Part shown: positions 52,962 to 63,735 of the stretch, piece by piece
How positions within the stretch are numbered: position 1 is the first letter of the stretch
Layout: the number at the start of each line of letters is the position of its first letter
Origin: CAYFZO01 sp965223735
Lineage (GTDB): Bacteria; Pseudomonadota; Gammaproteobacteria; Poriferisulfidales; Oxydemutatoraceae
Direction: 5' to 3'
NCBI GenBank assembly: GCA_965223735.1
Contig: OZ245010.1
Coordinates: forward strand, 1,302,001 to 1,366,000
DNA length: 64,000 nt
Made by a program: the position numbers and the translations under genes
The notes under the pieces: model-generated
The model's database searches: none
What the model saw: only the letters and a program-made list of their open reading frames with translations
What the model was told of the DNA's origin: nothing

Positions 52962-53506
52962 ACGCCTCCGCCGAGGACGCCGTCGCCGCGGTGCGGGTGG
53001 GCGGTGTCGTCGCCTGTCCAACCGAGGCTGTGTTCGGGCTGAGCTGTGACCCGATGAACGAGAAAGCGGTCGCGCGCGTGTTGGCGCTCAAACGTCGTTC
53101 TCCGGATAAGGGGTTGATACTGATTGCCTCGGACTTCTCGCAGCTCAGGCGCTTTTGCGGTGCGCTTGACGAGGCGCGGTGGCGTGAAGTGCGCGCGACC
53201 TGGCCGGGACCTCACACCTGGTTGATGCCCACGAGCGCGACGTGCCCGGTGCAGGTGCGCGGTGCACATACGACTGTGGCGGTGCGTGTGACCGCGCATC
53301 CGATTGCGGCGCAACTGTGTAGCCTGTGCGGCGGCGCGCTGGTTTCGACGAGCGCCAACCTCAGCGGCAGTGCGGCGGCGTGCAGCGCACAGGAAGTGGT
53401 CGCCGTGTTCGGCGATGCGGTTGATGTAGTCGTTGCCGGTGAAACCGGCGGCGATGAGTCGGTGACGCCGATCCGGGATGCGGTCACCGGCCGGTCGGTC
53501 AGGTAA
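52958..53506 (+). CDS. tsaC: threonylcarbamoyl-AMP synthase (TsaC/YrdC)
   Basis: 182 residues from the ATG at 52958 within the topA stop. Makes threonylcarbamoyl-AMP for the t6A37 modification of tRNA. YrdC signatures: GGVVACPTEAVFGLSCDP, LALKRRSPDKGLILIA, WPGPHTWLMP, VAVRVTAHPIAAQLC and LVSTSANLSG. In Pseudomonas hemF follows shortly after; here 4.9 kb of other genes intervene. Confidence 0.94.
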   Translation: MNASAEDAVAAVRVGGVVACPTEAVFGLSCDPMNEKAVARVLALKRRSPDKGLILIASDFSQLRRFCGALDEARWREVRATWPGPHTWLMPTSATCPVQVRGAHTTVAVRVTAHPIAAQLCSLCGGALVSTSANLSGSAAACSAQEVVAVFGDAVDVVVAGETGGDESVTPIRDAVTGRSVR

Positions 53507-53635
53507 TGCGGTTGTGCCTTTCTACATTCATCGTGCCGGGCAACCGACGCGGCCGCGAACTCGCCTTGCGTCGTTGGTTCTGCTGCAAAGGGGATGATCT
53601 GCCTTACGGGTTGTTGTAAATGCGCCCGGAATTTG

Positions 53636-54649
53636 TCATAGCATTTTTTGCCAGCCGAGCATGAACCGGTAATCGGTTTCAAGCTGCGGGCCGTCGAGAT
53701 CCTGATAAACCGGCCAGCCGAACTCCCCGGTAATCCGATGTCTGTGGAATACCCCGTTAAATCCCAGCAGCGCATCGACGCGCCGCCCGCCACGCAGATC
53801 AGAACGGGCGGTCGGCACCATCATGGGGTTCAGGTCTTTGTCCCGTCCGCGAGCGTTCCCCCAGAATTTGCCGTCAAGCCGAAAAGAAGCACTGAGACGG
53901 GGGCTTAAATTCCTTGCCGCCCACGTGGTCGCCGTGTATTCATGCCCCAGGCGATAACCTTCGTCGTTTTTTCCGAACCGAAGCATCGTTTTTGCCTGCG
54001 CACCCCAAGACCAGGCATCCAATAACCGGGTGTAAGTAATGCCCAAAATGAGGTCAACCGTGCCGGAACCCAACTGCATCGGATACGGCAGTTTGATATT
54101 GCCGGCCGGGGTATTGTCTTTCTTGTCGGTTTTCCCCGTTGGCAAACTGATCCCCATGTTCAATGACACTTGACGCTGCGCCCGGTGGTGTGAGCCCATC
54201 CCGGAATCGTACAATTTATATAAACCGACGAGTTTTATATCGCCCACCCCCGAACTTCTTGTCTTGAAACTCACGCCTTTCCGGTTGACCAATTTCATTG
54301 ACTTGTTCACATACGGCATCATTGCCATCAGCGTCAGATCGTTATTCACGCCGTACATAAAACCGAACATGTGCATTTCCATGCGCATATCGAGAGGTGA
54401 CACTATAAAATCCTGAAGCACTTCAGCAGTTGAAACACCGCCGGTGCCGTCGCGGTTGCCATCCATCTCCATGCGGTCGTAACGATAAGACAGCATCAAT
54501 TTGCCTGATTTATGCGCGTGATCGCCCATCACACCGATGGGGGCGTGCTCATCCGGCAACATGCCTGCCTGTGCGCCGGAAAATACACCGGCGGCCAGTA
54601 CGGCAAGCGACAGGCGTTTTGTGCAAACGCACAGGTCAGGTTTCAGCAA
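53636..54649 (-). CDS. methionine/histidine-rich outer-membrane beta-barrel protein
   Basis: 337 residues. Signal peptide (LSLAVLAAGVFSGAQAG) then a His/Met-rich segment (DEHAPIGVMGDHAHKSGKLMLSYRYDRMEM; MRMEMHMFGFMYGV). The rest alternates like a barrel and resembles putative outer-membrane transporters of the phenol-MetA type (GVGDIKLVGLYKL, SLPTGKTDKKD). The metal-like residue content suggests copper or another soft metal, which is inference. Ends with YRFMLGWQKML. Confidence 0.7.
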   Translation of the reverse strand: MLKPDLCVCTKRLSLAVLAAGVFSGAQAGMLPDEHAPIGVMGDHAHKSGKLMLSYRYDRMEMDGNRDGTGGVSTAEVLQDFIVSPLDMRMEMHMFGFMYGVNNDLTLMAMMPYVNKSMKLVNRKGVSFKTRSSGVGDIKLVGLYKLYDSGMGSHHRAQRQVSLNMGISLPTGKTDKKDNTPAGNIKLPYPMQLGSGTVDLILGITYTRLLDAWSWGAQAKTMLRFGKNDEGYRLGHEYTATTWAARNLSPRLSASFRLDGKFWGNARGRDKDLNPMMVPTARSDLRGGRRVDALLGFNGVFHRHRITGEFGWPVYQDLDGPQLETDYRFMLGWQKML

Positions 54650-54772
54650 TTTTTATCCTTGTCGGCGAGGGGGTCGCGACACACAATGTACAATGTATAA
54701 TGACTGAAATTGAGCGCGGCCAACGCAAAGTGCATGTGATGAACATGAATCCGGCTTTGCCAGAATGATTCC

Positions 54773-56194
54773 ATGTCTATGGTCGTTTGTCAATTTGCTG
54801 TTCGGATAAATAAGGACTGTTTTTCGATGAGTAAAACCCGGGAGTACATAAGGAGGTTTCTCGTCAGTTGGCTGGTGATATTTGTGACCGGTTTTGATAA
54901 TCGGGTGGTGCGGCCTGTTTCAAGGGCGGCTCTTAATAAACGTAAAGAGCGTAAAAATACGCCGGTTTCTGTAGCCGAATCGCCTATGTCGTCTGACGGC
55001 GCGGTTAAGAGGCGGGAGGAGTATCTGGTGCAGTGCGAAGACACACTAATTAATTTTGATCTGTGCAGACCAACCGGTAAAGATGGTCTGTTTTTTGAAG
55101 AAGGTTTTATGCGTATAGGAGACAGGATCAGCCCAGCTCGGGAAAATGGTTGGCCGGATCTGGATTATTGGGATCCTGATAAATGGCCGCGGACAAAAAC
55201 CCCGGCGCCCGCCGCCGCCGAGTTTGCTCCCGGGAAAAGAGTCTTGTTTGGCGACCCTATGCTCAGCTTGCCAAACCCCGCCCTCCTATTGCGTGAGCTT
55301 GCTTATCATTTGCAACTTTTTCCGATTCTCGATGTACGCGTTAGCGACGCTCTACTGCTTATACCCGGCGCCAGAGTTAATAAGGAAGTGAATATATTGG
55401 TAGCACGGTTGTTTGACGTGGAATATGCTGGAGATATGCGCGGTACATTTTTGTTCAAAGCGGTTTTTGTCAGACGCAGAGGCCCGATGTCTTCCAAATG
55501 GCGGTGGCACAGTGCAATGCCAAAATTTTTTACATGGACCGGCAGGGGACCCAATGCTTTCCCAATAGAGCTGGCGAAGTGGCTGAGTGGCGATGCGGCG
55601 GAGTTGACGCGCTGGCATTTGCTGACGGCTTTTGGTATCGAGTCCAGGCGTCGTTGTAACGGTGTCGGCAGGATCACGCTGGTGTCTCGCCGTCATCACA
55701 AGCCACGTCCTCCACGTACAGCGGTTACAGTTAGAAAGATCAGCAATGAAGATGAGATTGTTGCGGCTTTGCGCAGGAACTTTCCTGATGCCGAAGTAAA
55801 GAAATATATTTTGGAAGACTTGCCGATGAAGGAACAATTACGCTTGATCCATGGGACGGATATATTGATAGGAATGCATGGCGGGGCACTTGGTTTCTCC
55901 ATGATACTTCCTGAAAATGCCGGGATGTTGGAATTGTTTCCGGCGCACTTTCTCCTGCCCCATTATTTCCACACCTTTTATCCTGTGGTGGTCAATAACG
56001 GCGGTCATTATCGGCGCTGGATCAACTTGAATCCGCGGCGTGAGTTTTTGACCGAAGGGGCGCGAAAACCGTCTAGTAAAGGTAAAGGCCTGAAGCTCAT
56101 CCACCGAAGAGATTTTACCGAAGTGCCGTCGCAGACGGTGGTGCGAAAAGTCAAAGCGTTACAGCGGCGGATACATGCAACAGCGGATCGTTAG
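54773..56194 (+). CDS. GT61 (DUF563)-type glycosyltransferase
   Basis: 473 residues, AT-richer than the core genes. Start uncertain: ATG 54773, or ATG 54827 (MSKTREYIRRFLVSW) which gives a cleaner N-terminal membrane anchor. The C-terminal half shows the GT61 pattern: ITLVSRRHH, KISNEDEIVAAL and LIHGTDILIGMHGGALGFSMILPENAGMLELFP. This family transfers sugars such as xylose or GlcNAc in eukaryotes and is found in bacterial surface-polysaccharide loci. Part of the accessory island between tsaC and hemF. Confidence 0.8.
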   Translation: MSMVVCQFAVRINKDCFSMSKTREYIRRFLVSWLVIFVTGFDNRVVRPVSRAALNKRKERKNTPVSVAESPMSSDGAVKRREEYLVQCEDTLINFDLCRPTGKDGLFFEEGFMRIGDRISPARENGWPDLDYWDPDKWPRTKTPAPAAAEFAPGKRVLFGDPMLSLPNPALLLRELAYHLQLFPILDVRVSDALLLIPGARVNKEVNILVARLFDVEYAGDMRGTFLFKAVFVRRRGPMSSKWRWHSAMPKFFTWTGRGPNAFPIELAKWLSGDAAELTRWHLLTAFGIESRRRCNGVGRITLVSRRHHKPRPPRTAVTVRKISNEDEIVAALRRNFPDAEVKKYILEDLPMKEQLRLIHGTDILIGMHGGALGFSMILPENAGMLELFPAHFLLPHYFHTFYPVVVNNGGHYRRWINLNPRREFLTEGARKPSSKGKGLKLIHRRDFTEVPSQTVVRKVKALQRRIHATADR

Positions 56195-56275
56195 AGTCTA
56201 TGTGTTCAGATGTGGAAGGAACGACGGAAGAGATCTATTGAGTGGTCCTGAATAACGCGAACCGGCGCAATGCGG

Positions 56276-57574
56276 CTAAATGATCAGGTGCTCGGTTAAC
56301 CTGGAAAAGTCAGGTGATGCGATATTGACAGGAATCATTTTTTCCGTCACTTTCGGTTCGTGCTGACGGATAAAGGTCTCGATTGAACTTTCCATGCCTG
56401 GCTTGTACAAAAAAATGACAACCGGCATGGTTTCCGCCGTTGTGTACGTTTCCACTAGGCTCCAAACCAGGTTATGTTGAATTGGAAACCCGACGATTAT
56501 GAGGTCGGTCTCGATACACGCACGAATTAGCTTGAACAGCCCGGCCGGTTTTTCTCCGATAGAACAGGTGCTATTGGGTATGTTCTTCAAAATCTTGAAC
56601 TCCCGCTGATAACGTCGCCTGTTTTGATGCAGGAGTTTTATTTCCCCCGGGCTAAGACGACGTACAGTGTTATTGTTGGAGTAGATATCCATAAGTGATC
56701 GGTCAAACCCGTCTGAAAAAAACTTCACGCCGAATTTTTGATCGCCGTAATGCGAAATTAAACTTTGCGTGAACCTGTAAAAATCCGGGATTGTCAGGGA
56801 ATAGAATTCACTTTCGTCGTGATGTTCTCTCCAGCCGTGATGACCGTCCGTCTTGGGCTGGGACGAGGCCACCGCATAATGGAGCCAGGTGCCCCACGGT
56901 GTTTTTATGGGGACTCTGTCGCCCAGCCTGATATGCACCAATGTCCTTAGACTGCATTCAGGAAATCCTGACTTTCTGGGACGACCACCCCCATGTTGAA
57001 AATAGATTGTCCGAAAATCGAGGTTGTCTATGGAATCAGGGATGAGCCTGATCACTTCATCAAGATTGTTTGAGGGATAAACCCACGAAAAGTTAAGTAG
57101 TAAAGGGCGGCCGGGTTCCTTGCTTTCAGAGGCAATTTTTAAAATTTGGCGTTGCAATTCCTCAAGGCCGGAGATGTTGTTTTCTTTGAGAAAGGCGTCG
57201 GACAATGCCAAATTGACTTTCTTGAATTCTTTATAAAGGTCGTTTTCGGCCTGTGGGGTTTTTCCGAGGAAAAATTGATTCAGTCCTATAAAATCAAATG
57301 CATCGCGGTAATAGTAACGATTGATCAAACTGTTGAAAATAAATATCAGTCTTTTCCACCGGCTCATGGGCTTATGCGGATTCTGATATACATATACGGT
57401 AGAACTTCTGGGGGTTGTCTGCCGTATATGAAAATAGGCGTATCCAAGGGACAACCCGAGTTTTCGTATGGCCCTCAAGTTTTTCAAGTAGGTCCCGAAC
57501 CCCCTGCACTGGTGAGCCGGGATCACTGCGAAATACACTTCGCTTTCAAACCTGCCTTGTGAGGCGCCCATCAA
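56276..57574 (-). CDS. fucosyltransferase-like glycosyltransferase
   Basis: 432 residues of AT-rich DNA. The central segment LRTLVHIRLGDRVPI contains the HxRxGD motif of GT11/GT23/GT65-like fucosyltransferases, followed about 50 residues later by TIPDFYRFTQSLISHYGDQKFGVKFFSDG, the expected donor-binding region. The N-terminal part is unassigned. Likely transfers a deoxyhexose to a surface glycan, together with the GT61-like enzyme that is encoded convergently 80 bases away. Confidence 0.65.
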   Translation of the reverse strand: MMGASQGRFESEVYFAVIPAHQCRGFGTYLKNLRAIRKLGLSLGYAYFHIRQTTPRSSTVYVYQNPHKPMSRWKRLIFIFNSLINRYYYRDAFDFIGLNQFFLGKTPQAENDLYKEFKKVNLALSDAFLKENNISGLEELQRQILKIASESKEPGRPLLLNFSWVYPSNNLDEVIRLIPDSIDNLDFRTIYFQHGGGRPRKSGFPECSLRTLVHIRLGDRVPIKTPWGTWLHYAVASSQPKTDGHHGWREHHDESEFYSLTIPDFYRFTQSLISHYGDQKFGVKFFSDGFDRSLMDIYSNNNTVRRLSPGEIKLLHQNRRRYQREFKILKNIPNSTCSIGEKPAGLFKLIRACIETDLIIVGFPIQHNLVWSLVETYTTAETMPVVIFLYKPGMESSIETFIRQHEPKVTEKMIPVNIASPDFSRLTEHLII

Positions 57575-57840
57575 GATATTTCCGGTTCTCCGGGTAAGAC
57601 TTGGATATCGAACAGGGTGGCTTTCCTGTGCACAACCTGCCGCGCCGGGACAACGGAATTCTCTCCTGCCCCGCTATCTCCCAAGAGGGGAATGCTCATG
57701 TTCTGCTGCGCCGGCGCGGTTGCGGCGACGATATCCATCCCCCTGCCGCTCAAAGATGGAACCTGCTGCGGCGCGGCTGAACCCGGCGGCGCAGCCGCTA
57801 CAGCCAGCCCAGCTCCTTCATCGCCCAGGGCGCGTTCCAC
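57571..57840 (-). CDS. possible small protein coupled to the fucosyltransferase-like gene
   Basis: Up to 89 residues, Ala/Pro/Gly-rich, no recognised domain. Its stop overlaps the start of the next gene (ATGA) and its 5' part lies inside the NTF2-like gene in another frame; an internal ATG at 57738 would give a 55-residue product. Either a small coupled peptide or a chance frame. Confidence 0.25.
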   Translation of the reverse strand: MERALGDEGAGLAVAAAPPGSAAPQQVPSLSGRGMDIVAATAPAQQNMSIPLLGDSGAGENSVVPARQVVHRKATLFDIQVLPGEPEIS

Positions 57841-58217
57841 ACCTTGACCATTTTGATGATCTTGTTGTCCTCGTTCATGGTCAGAATATAAACGTAGTCC
57901 GTGTGCGTTTCCTTTTGAGTTGGGGGCACCGGTCCGCCCTCTCCGGTATGTTTCGCGTGATAGGTGGCAAAGAACACAGCCGTTCTGGTTTTCTCGTCAT
58001 AACTTGAGGTATGTAGATCATAGGTTGCGCCGGGGACCGTATTGGTGGCAAAAGCCGCCATCCACTCGCAGTAGTCTTTCAGGGTATGAATATCGGCCAG
58101 AGGCTCACATTGCGCGGAGAATGCAGCATCTTCGGTTGCGTATTGCCTGCAACCGGCCCAACCTCCCGGCACGTCGCAAGCCTCGAAAAATTTTTTGGCG
58201 TTCTCAAAAGCGGTCAT
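57798..58217 (-). CDS. NTF2-like (SnoaL-type) small protein
   Basis: 139 residues. FFEACDVPGGWAGCRQYATEDAAFSAQCEPLADIHTLKDYCEWMAAF and HTDYVYILTMNEDNKIIKMVKVWNAPWAMKELGW fit the cone-shaped SnoaL/NTF2 fold, which binds small hydrophobic ligands. Function unknown. Last gene of the island before hemF, on the opposite strand. Confidence 0.75.
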   Translation of the reverse strand: MTAFENAKKFFEACDVPGGWAGCRQYATEDAAFSAQCEPLADIHTLKDYCEWMAAFATNTVPGATYDLHTSSYDEKTRTAVFFATYHAKHTGEGGPVPPTQKETHTDYVYILTMNEDNKIIKMVKVWNAPWAMKELGWL

Positions 58218-58383
58218 GGTTTTTCCTTTTGATTAAACAAATCGGCGGCGTATTTCTGCCGTCGCCTGAGTGATTATAAAGGCATCCCGTTCTCATGGGG
58301 TTACAATGGGCTTGAATGTGGCCGGATTTCCTGCGAAAAGTAAAGTTAAGTCATACTTAAATGGCACATAGATGAGGGCACCT

Positions 58384-59298
58384 ATGAATGCAGCGCGGGA
58401 CAGCGCACAGGTTGCGGCGTACTTCACCGGCCTGCAGGAGCGCCTGTGCCGGGAGTTCGAGCGTCTCGACGGCGGCGCGCGCTTTGCCGAAGACCCGTGG
58501 GAGCAGCCGAACGGCGGCGGGCGCAGTTGCGTTCTCGCCCGCGGGAAGACCTTTGAAAAGGCCGGCGTAAACTATTCTCGCGTACAGGGCGACCATCTCC
58601 CGCCCGCCGCGACGGCGGCGCGGCCTGAACTCGCGGGCAGGTGGTTTGAGGCGATGGGTGTGTCGGTCGTCGTGCATCCGTTGAACCCTTACGTGCCGAC
58701 CGCGCATTGCAACGTGCGTTTTTTTCTGTCGCACAACGCCGCCGCTCCGGTGTGGTGGTTCGGCGGCGGTTACGACCTGACACCCTGTTATCCGTTCCGT
58801 GAAGACGCGGTGGCGTGGCACCGTGCTGCACGTGCCGCGTGTACGCCGTTCGGCGACGACGTGTATTCGCGCTTCAAGCGCTGGTGCGACGAGTATTTTT
58901 TTATCAGGCACCGCAACGAGACGCGCGGCGTCGGCGGCTTGTTTTTTGACGACCTCGACGAATGGGGTTTTGCGCGCTCGTTTGAATTCGTGCAGGGCGT
59001 CGGAGACAGCTTTCTGCCGGCTTATTCGGCGATCGTCGAGAAGCACCGCGCGACGCCCTACGGCGAACGTGAAAAGCGCTTTCAGCTTTATCGGCGCGGG
59101 CGTTACGTCGAGTTCAATCTGGTCTATGACCGCGGCACTTTATTCGGTTTGCAGTCGCAGGGGCGTGCAGAATCCATTCTGATGTCGCTGCCGCCGCGGG
59201 TTGAATGGCATTACGGCTGGACGCCCGAACCGGGCAGTCGCGAGGAAGACTTATACTTGCATTACCTGAAGCCGCAGGCGTGGCTTGACGGATCATAG
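58384..59298 (+). CDS. hemF: oxygen-dependent coproporphyrinogen III oxidase
   Basis: 304 residues from ATG 58384, which has GAGGG at the right distance (the ATG at 58372 is inside that signal). Converts coproporphyrinogen III to protoporphyrinogen IX with O2. Signatures GGGRSCVLARGKTFEKAGVNYSRV, HPLNPYVPTAHCNVRFF, WWFGGGYDLTPCYPF and GRYVEFNLVYDRGTLFGLQSQGR are complete. Presence implies an oxygen-using haem pathway. Confidence 0.97.
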   Translation: MNAARDSAQVAAYFTGLQERLCREFERLDGGARFAEDPWEQPNGGGRSCVLARGKTFEKAGVNYSRVQGDHLPPAATAARPELAGRWFEAMGVSVVVHPLNPYVPTAHCNVRFFLSHNAAAPVWWFGGGYDLTPCYPFREDAVAWHRAARAACTPFGDDVYSRFKRWCDEYFFIRHRNETRGVGGLFFDDLDEWGFARSFEFVQGVGDSFLPAYSAIVEKHRATPYGEREKRFQLYRRGRYVEFNLVYDRGTLFGLQSQGRAESILMSLPPRVEWHYGWTPEPGSREEDLYLHYLKPQAWLDGS

Positions 59299-59306
59299 TT
59301 AAGAAC

Positions 59307-60302
59307 GTGGCAAGAGCATACCCTCACACCCGCATGCGCCGCATGCGCTGCGACGATTTCAGCCGTCGGCTGATGCGCGAGCATCGCCTGAGCAGCGACG
59401 ACCTGATCTACCCGTTGTTCGTCGCGGAAGGCGACAACGCGCGCGCGCCGGTCGCCGCGATGCCGGGCGTCGAGCGGCTCGGCATCGACCTGCTCGTCGC
59501 CGAGGCCGAAGCCGCGTATGCGCTGGGCATTCCCGCGGTGGCGTTGTTTCCGGTCATCGCCGCCGAGCACAAAAGCGCCACTGCCGACAACGCGCATGAC
59601 GCGCAAGGTCTGGTACAGCGCGCCGTGCGCGCACTCAAGCGGCGCCTGCCCGAACTCGGCGTGATCACCGACGTGGCGCTCGATCTCTACACTTCGCACG
59701 GGCAGGACGGGCTGATCGACGACGACGGGTGCGTCGTCAACGACGCAACGATCGAGGTGCTGGTGAAGCAGGCGCTGTCTCACGCCGAGGCCGGCGCCGA
59801 CATCGTTGCGCCGTCCGACATGATGGACGGGCGGGTCGGCGCCGTTCGCCACGCGTTTGAGCAACACGGTTATCACAACACGCGTATTCTCGCTTATGCG
59901 GCGAAATACGCATCGAGCTATTACGGGCCGTTCCGCGACGCGGTCGGTTCAGGCGCGGCGCTCGGCGGGGCCGGCAAGGAGACTTATCAGATGGACCCGG
60001 CAAACAGCGACGAAGCGCTCGCCGAAGTGGCGCTCGACCTCGACGAAGGCGCCGACGTCGTGATGGTGAAGCCCGCACTGCCCTGTCTTGATGTCGTGCG
60101 CCGGGTTCGGGAACGTTTCGGTGTGCCGGTGTTTGCCTATCAGGTCAGCGGGGAATACGCGATGCTCAAGGCGGCGGCCGACAACGGCTGTCTCGACGAA
60201 AAAGCGTGCGTGCTCGAGGCATTGATCGCGATCAAGCGCGCCGGCGCCGGCGCCATTGTGACTTACTACGCGCGCGCCGTCGCCGCCTGGTTGCGGGCGT
60301 AA
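59307..60302 (+). CDS. hemB: delta-aminolevulinic acid dehydratase (porphobilinogen synthase)
   Basis: 331 residues starting at GTG. Joins two ALA molecules. Schiff-base lysines in YAAKYASSYYGPFRDA and VMVKPALPCLDV. The metal region reads DLYTSHGQDGLIDDDGCVVND, which is the magnesium-type (Pseudomonas-like) rather than the three-cysteine zinc type. Eight bases after hemF. The last 20 bases are the template for the junctions of the tandem repeat that follows. Confidence 0.96.
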   Translation: MARAYPHTRMRRMRCDDFSRRLMREHRLSSDDLIYPLFVAEGDNARAPVAAMPGVERLGIDLLVAEAEAAYALGIPAVALFPVIAAEHKSATADNAHDAQGLVQRAVRALKRRLPELGVITDVALDLYTSHGQDGLIDDDGCVVNDATIEVLVKQALSHAEAGADIVAPSDMMDGRVGAVRHAFEQHGYHNTRILAYAAKYASSYYGPFRDAVGSGAALGGAGKETYQMDPANSDEALAEVALDLDEGADVVMVKPALPCLDVVRRVRERFGVPVFAYQVSGEYAMLKAAADNGCLDEKACVLEALIAIKRAGAGAIVTYYARAVAAWLRA

Positions 60303-60306
60303 ACTC

Positions 60307-60465
60307 ATGCCCGACCGCCAAGCGCTGATCGGCAATCCGGTGACGCATAGCGTTTCCCCGCGAATCCACGCTTTGTTTGCGCAACAAACGGGTGAAGACG
60401 TCGCTTATGAATTGATTCTCGCGCCGCGCGCCGGTTTCACCGCCGCCGCCCGGGTGCGGGCGTAA
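60307..60465 (+). pseudogene. truncated copy 1 of the aroE 5' end
   Basis: 52 codons copying the aroE N-terminus (MPDRQALIGNPVTHSVSPRIH...YELILAPRAGF) and then running into TAAARVRA and a stop derived from the hemB 3' end. It has its own ATG. It keeps the shikimate-binding HSVSPR motif but has no NADP domain. It has more differences from aroE than copy 2 does, so it may be the older copy. Confidence 0.85.
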
Positions 60466-60469
60466 ACCC

Positions 60470-60628
60470 ATGCCTGACCGTTACGCGCTGATCGGCAATC
60501 CGGTGGCGCATAGCGTTTCCCCGCGCATCCACGCTTTGTTTGCGCAACAAACGGGTGAAGACGTCGCTTATGAATTGATTCTCGCGCCGCGCGCCGGTTT
60601 CACCGCCGCCGCCCGGGTGCGGGCGTAA
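60470..60628 (+). pseudogene. truncated copy 2 of the aroE 5' end
   Basis: Same 159-base frame as copy 1, with MPDRYALIGNPVAHSVSPRIH, nearly identical to the first codons of intact aroE that starts 163 bases later. Ends at the same hemB-derived VRA-stop. Possibly translated into a short peptide. Confidence 0.88.
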
Positions 60629-60632
60629 ATCC

Positions 60633-61445
60633 ATGCCTGACCGTTACGCGCTGATCGGCAATCCGGTGGCGCATAGTGTTTCCCCGCGCATCCACGCTTT
60701 GTTTGCGCAACAAACGGGTGAAGACGTCGCTTATGAATTGATTCTCGCGCCGCACGCCGGTTTCGCCGCCGCTGTCGCCACCTTTGCCGATAGTGGCGGC
60801 AAAGGCATGAACGTCACGCTGCCGTTCAAGGGCGAGGCCTGCCGCATCGCTGACGAACTCGGTACGCAGGTGGCGGTGGCCGAAGCCGCCAACACGCTGG
60901 TGTTCCGTGCCGACGGCACGATCTACGCCGACAACACCGACGGCACCGGTTTGCTCGATGATTTGCAGCGGCTCAACTGCATGGTCGAGGGGCGATCATT
61001 GTTGGTCGTCGGCGCCGGCGGCGCGTGTCACGGCATCGTGCCCGCGTTGCTCGAAGCGCGCCCGCGCGGGCTGGTCATCGCCAACCGTACGCCCCGTCGT
61101 GCGCGGACGCTCGCCGAACGTTTCGCCGCACTCGGCCCGGTCGCCGCGTGTGCGTTTGATGAACTCGGGAAGCGGCGGTTCGACGGCGTGATCAATGCGA
61201 CTTCGGCGAGCCTCAGCGACACCGTGCCCGACCTGCCCGACACTCTCGCCGACGGTCTTGACTGGGGCTATGACCTCGCGTACGCAAACAACGCGACGCC
61301 GTTCATGCGCTGGCTTGCGAAACGTGGCGTCGCCGCGGTTCACGACGGCACCGGTATGCTCGTCGCGCAGGCGGCTGCGTCGTTTTATCTGTGGCGAAAG
61401 GTAAAGCCGAAGGTGGGGGAGGCGCTGGCGGCGTTGCGTGGCTGA
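60633..61445 (+). CDS. aroE: shikimate dehydrogenase
   Basis: 270 residues. Reduces 3-dehydroshikimate with NADPH in aromatic amino acid synthesis. Shikimate-binding HSVSPR, catalytic Lys in MNVTLPFKGEA, NTDGTGL, NADP loop LLVVGAGGACHGIV with RTPRRA, and the C-terminal GTGMLVAQAAASFYLW. Its start region is duplicated twice upstream, but the gene is intact. Confidence 0.96.
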   Translation: MPDRYALIGNPVAHSVSPRIHALFAQQTGEDVAYELILAPHAGFAAAVATFADSGGKGMNVTLPFKGEACRIADELGTQVAVAEAANTLVFRADGTIYADNTDGTGLLDDLQRLNCMVEGRSLLVVGAGGACHGIVPALLEARPRGLVIANRTPRRARTLAERFAALGPVAACAFDELGKRRFDGVINATSASLSDTVPDLPDTLADGLDWGYDLAYANNATPFMRWLAKRGVAAVHDGTGMLVAQAAASFYLWRKVKPKVGEALAALRG

Positions 61446-61480
61446 TGATGAGCGGGCCCGCGGCTTGACTGGCGCGTTCT

Positions 61481-63700
<2,220 letters not shown>

Positions 63701-63735
63701 CGCCTTGCAGTTGGCTGTTGCGGGTGGCGCCGTTC

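Larger units (their letters stand above)
60300..60795 (+). repeat. 163-bp tandem triplication at the hemB-aroE junction
   Basis: The start codons at 60307, 60470 and 60633 are exactly 163 bases apart and the sequence between them is repeated almost perfectly. Each unit ends with GCCGCC followed by a hemB-like tail (GGTGCGGGCGTAAA) similar to the true hemB end (GGTTGCGGGCGTAAA). The joint lies in GCCGCC microhomology shared by hemB and aroE. Confidence 0.9.

Noticed and set aside
60300..60795. CRISPR-like or regulatory direct repeats
   Set aside because: The units are truncated aroE copies, not short repeats with unique spacers.
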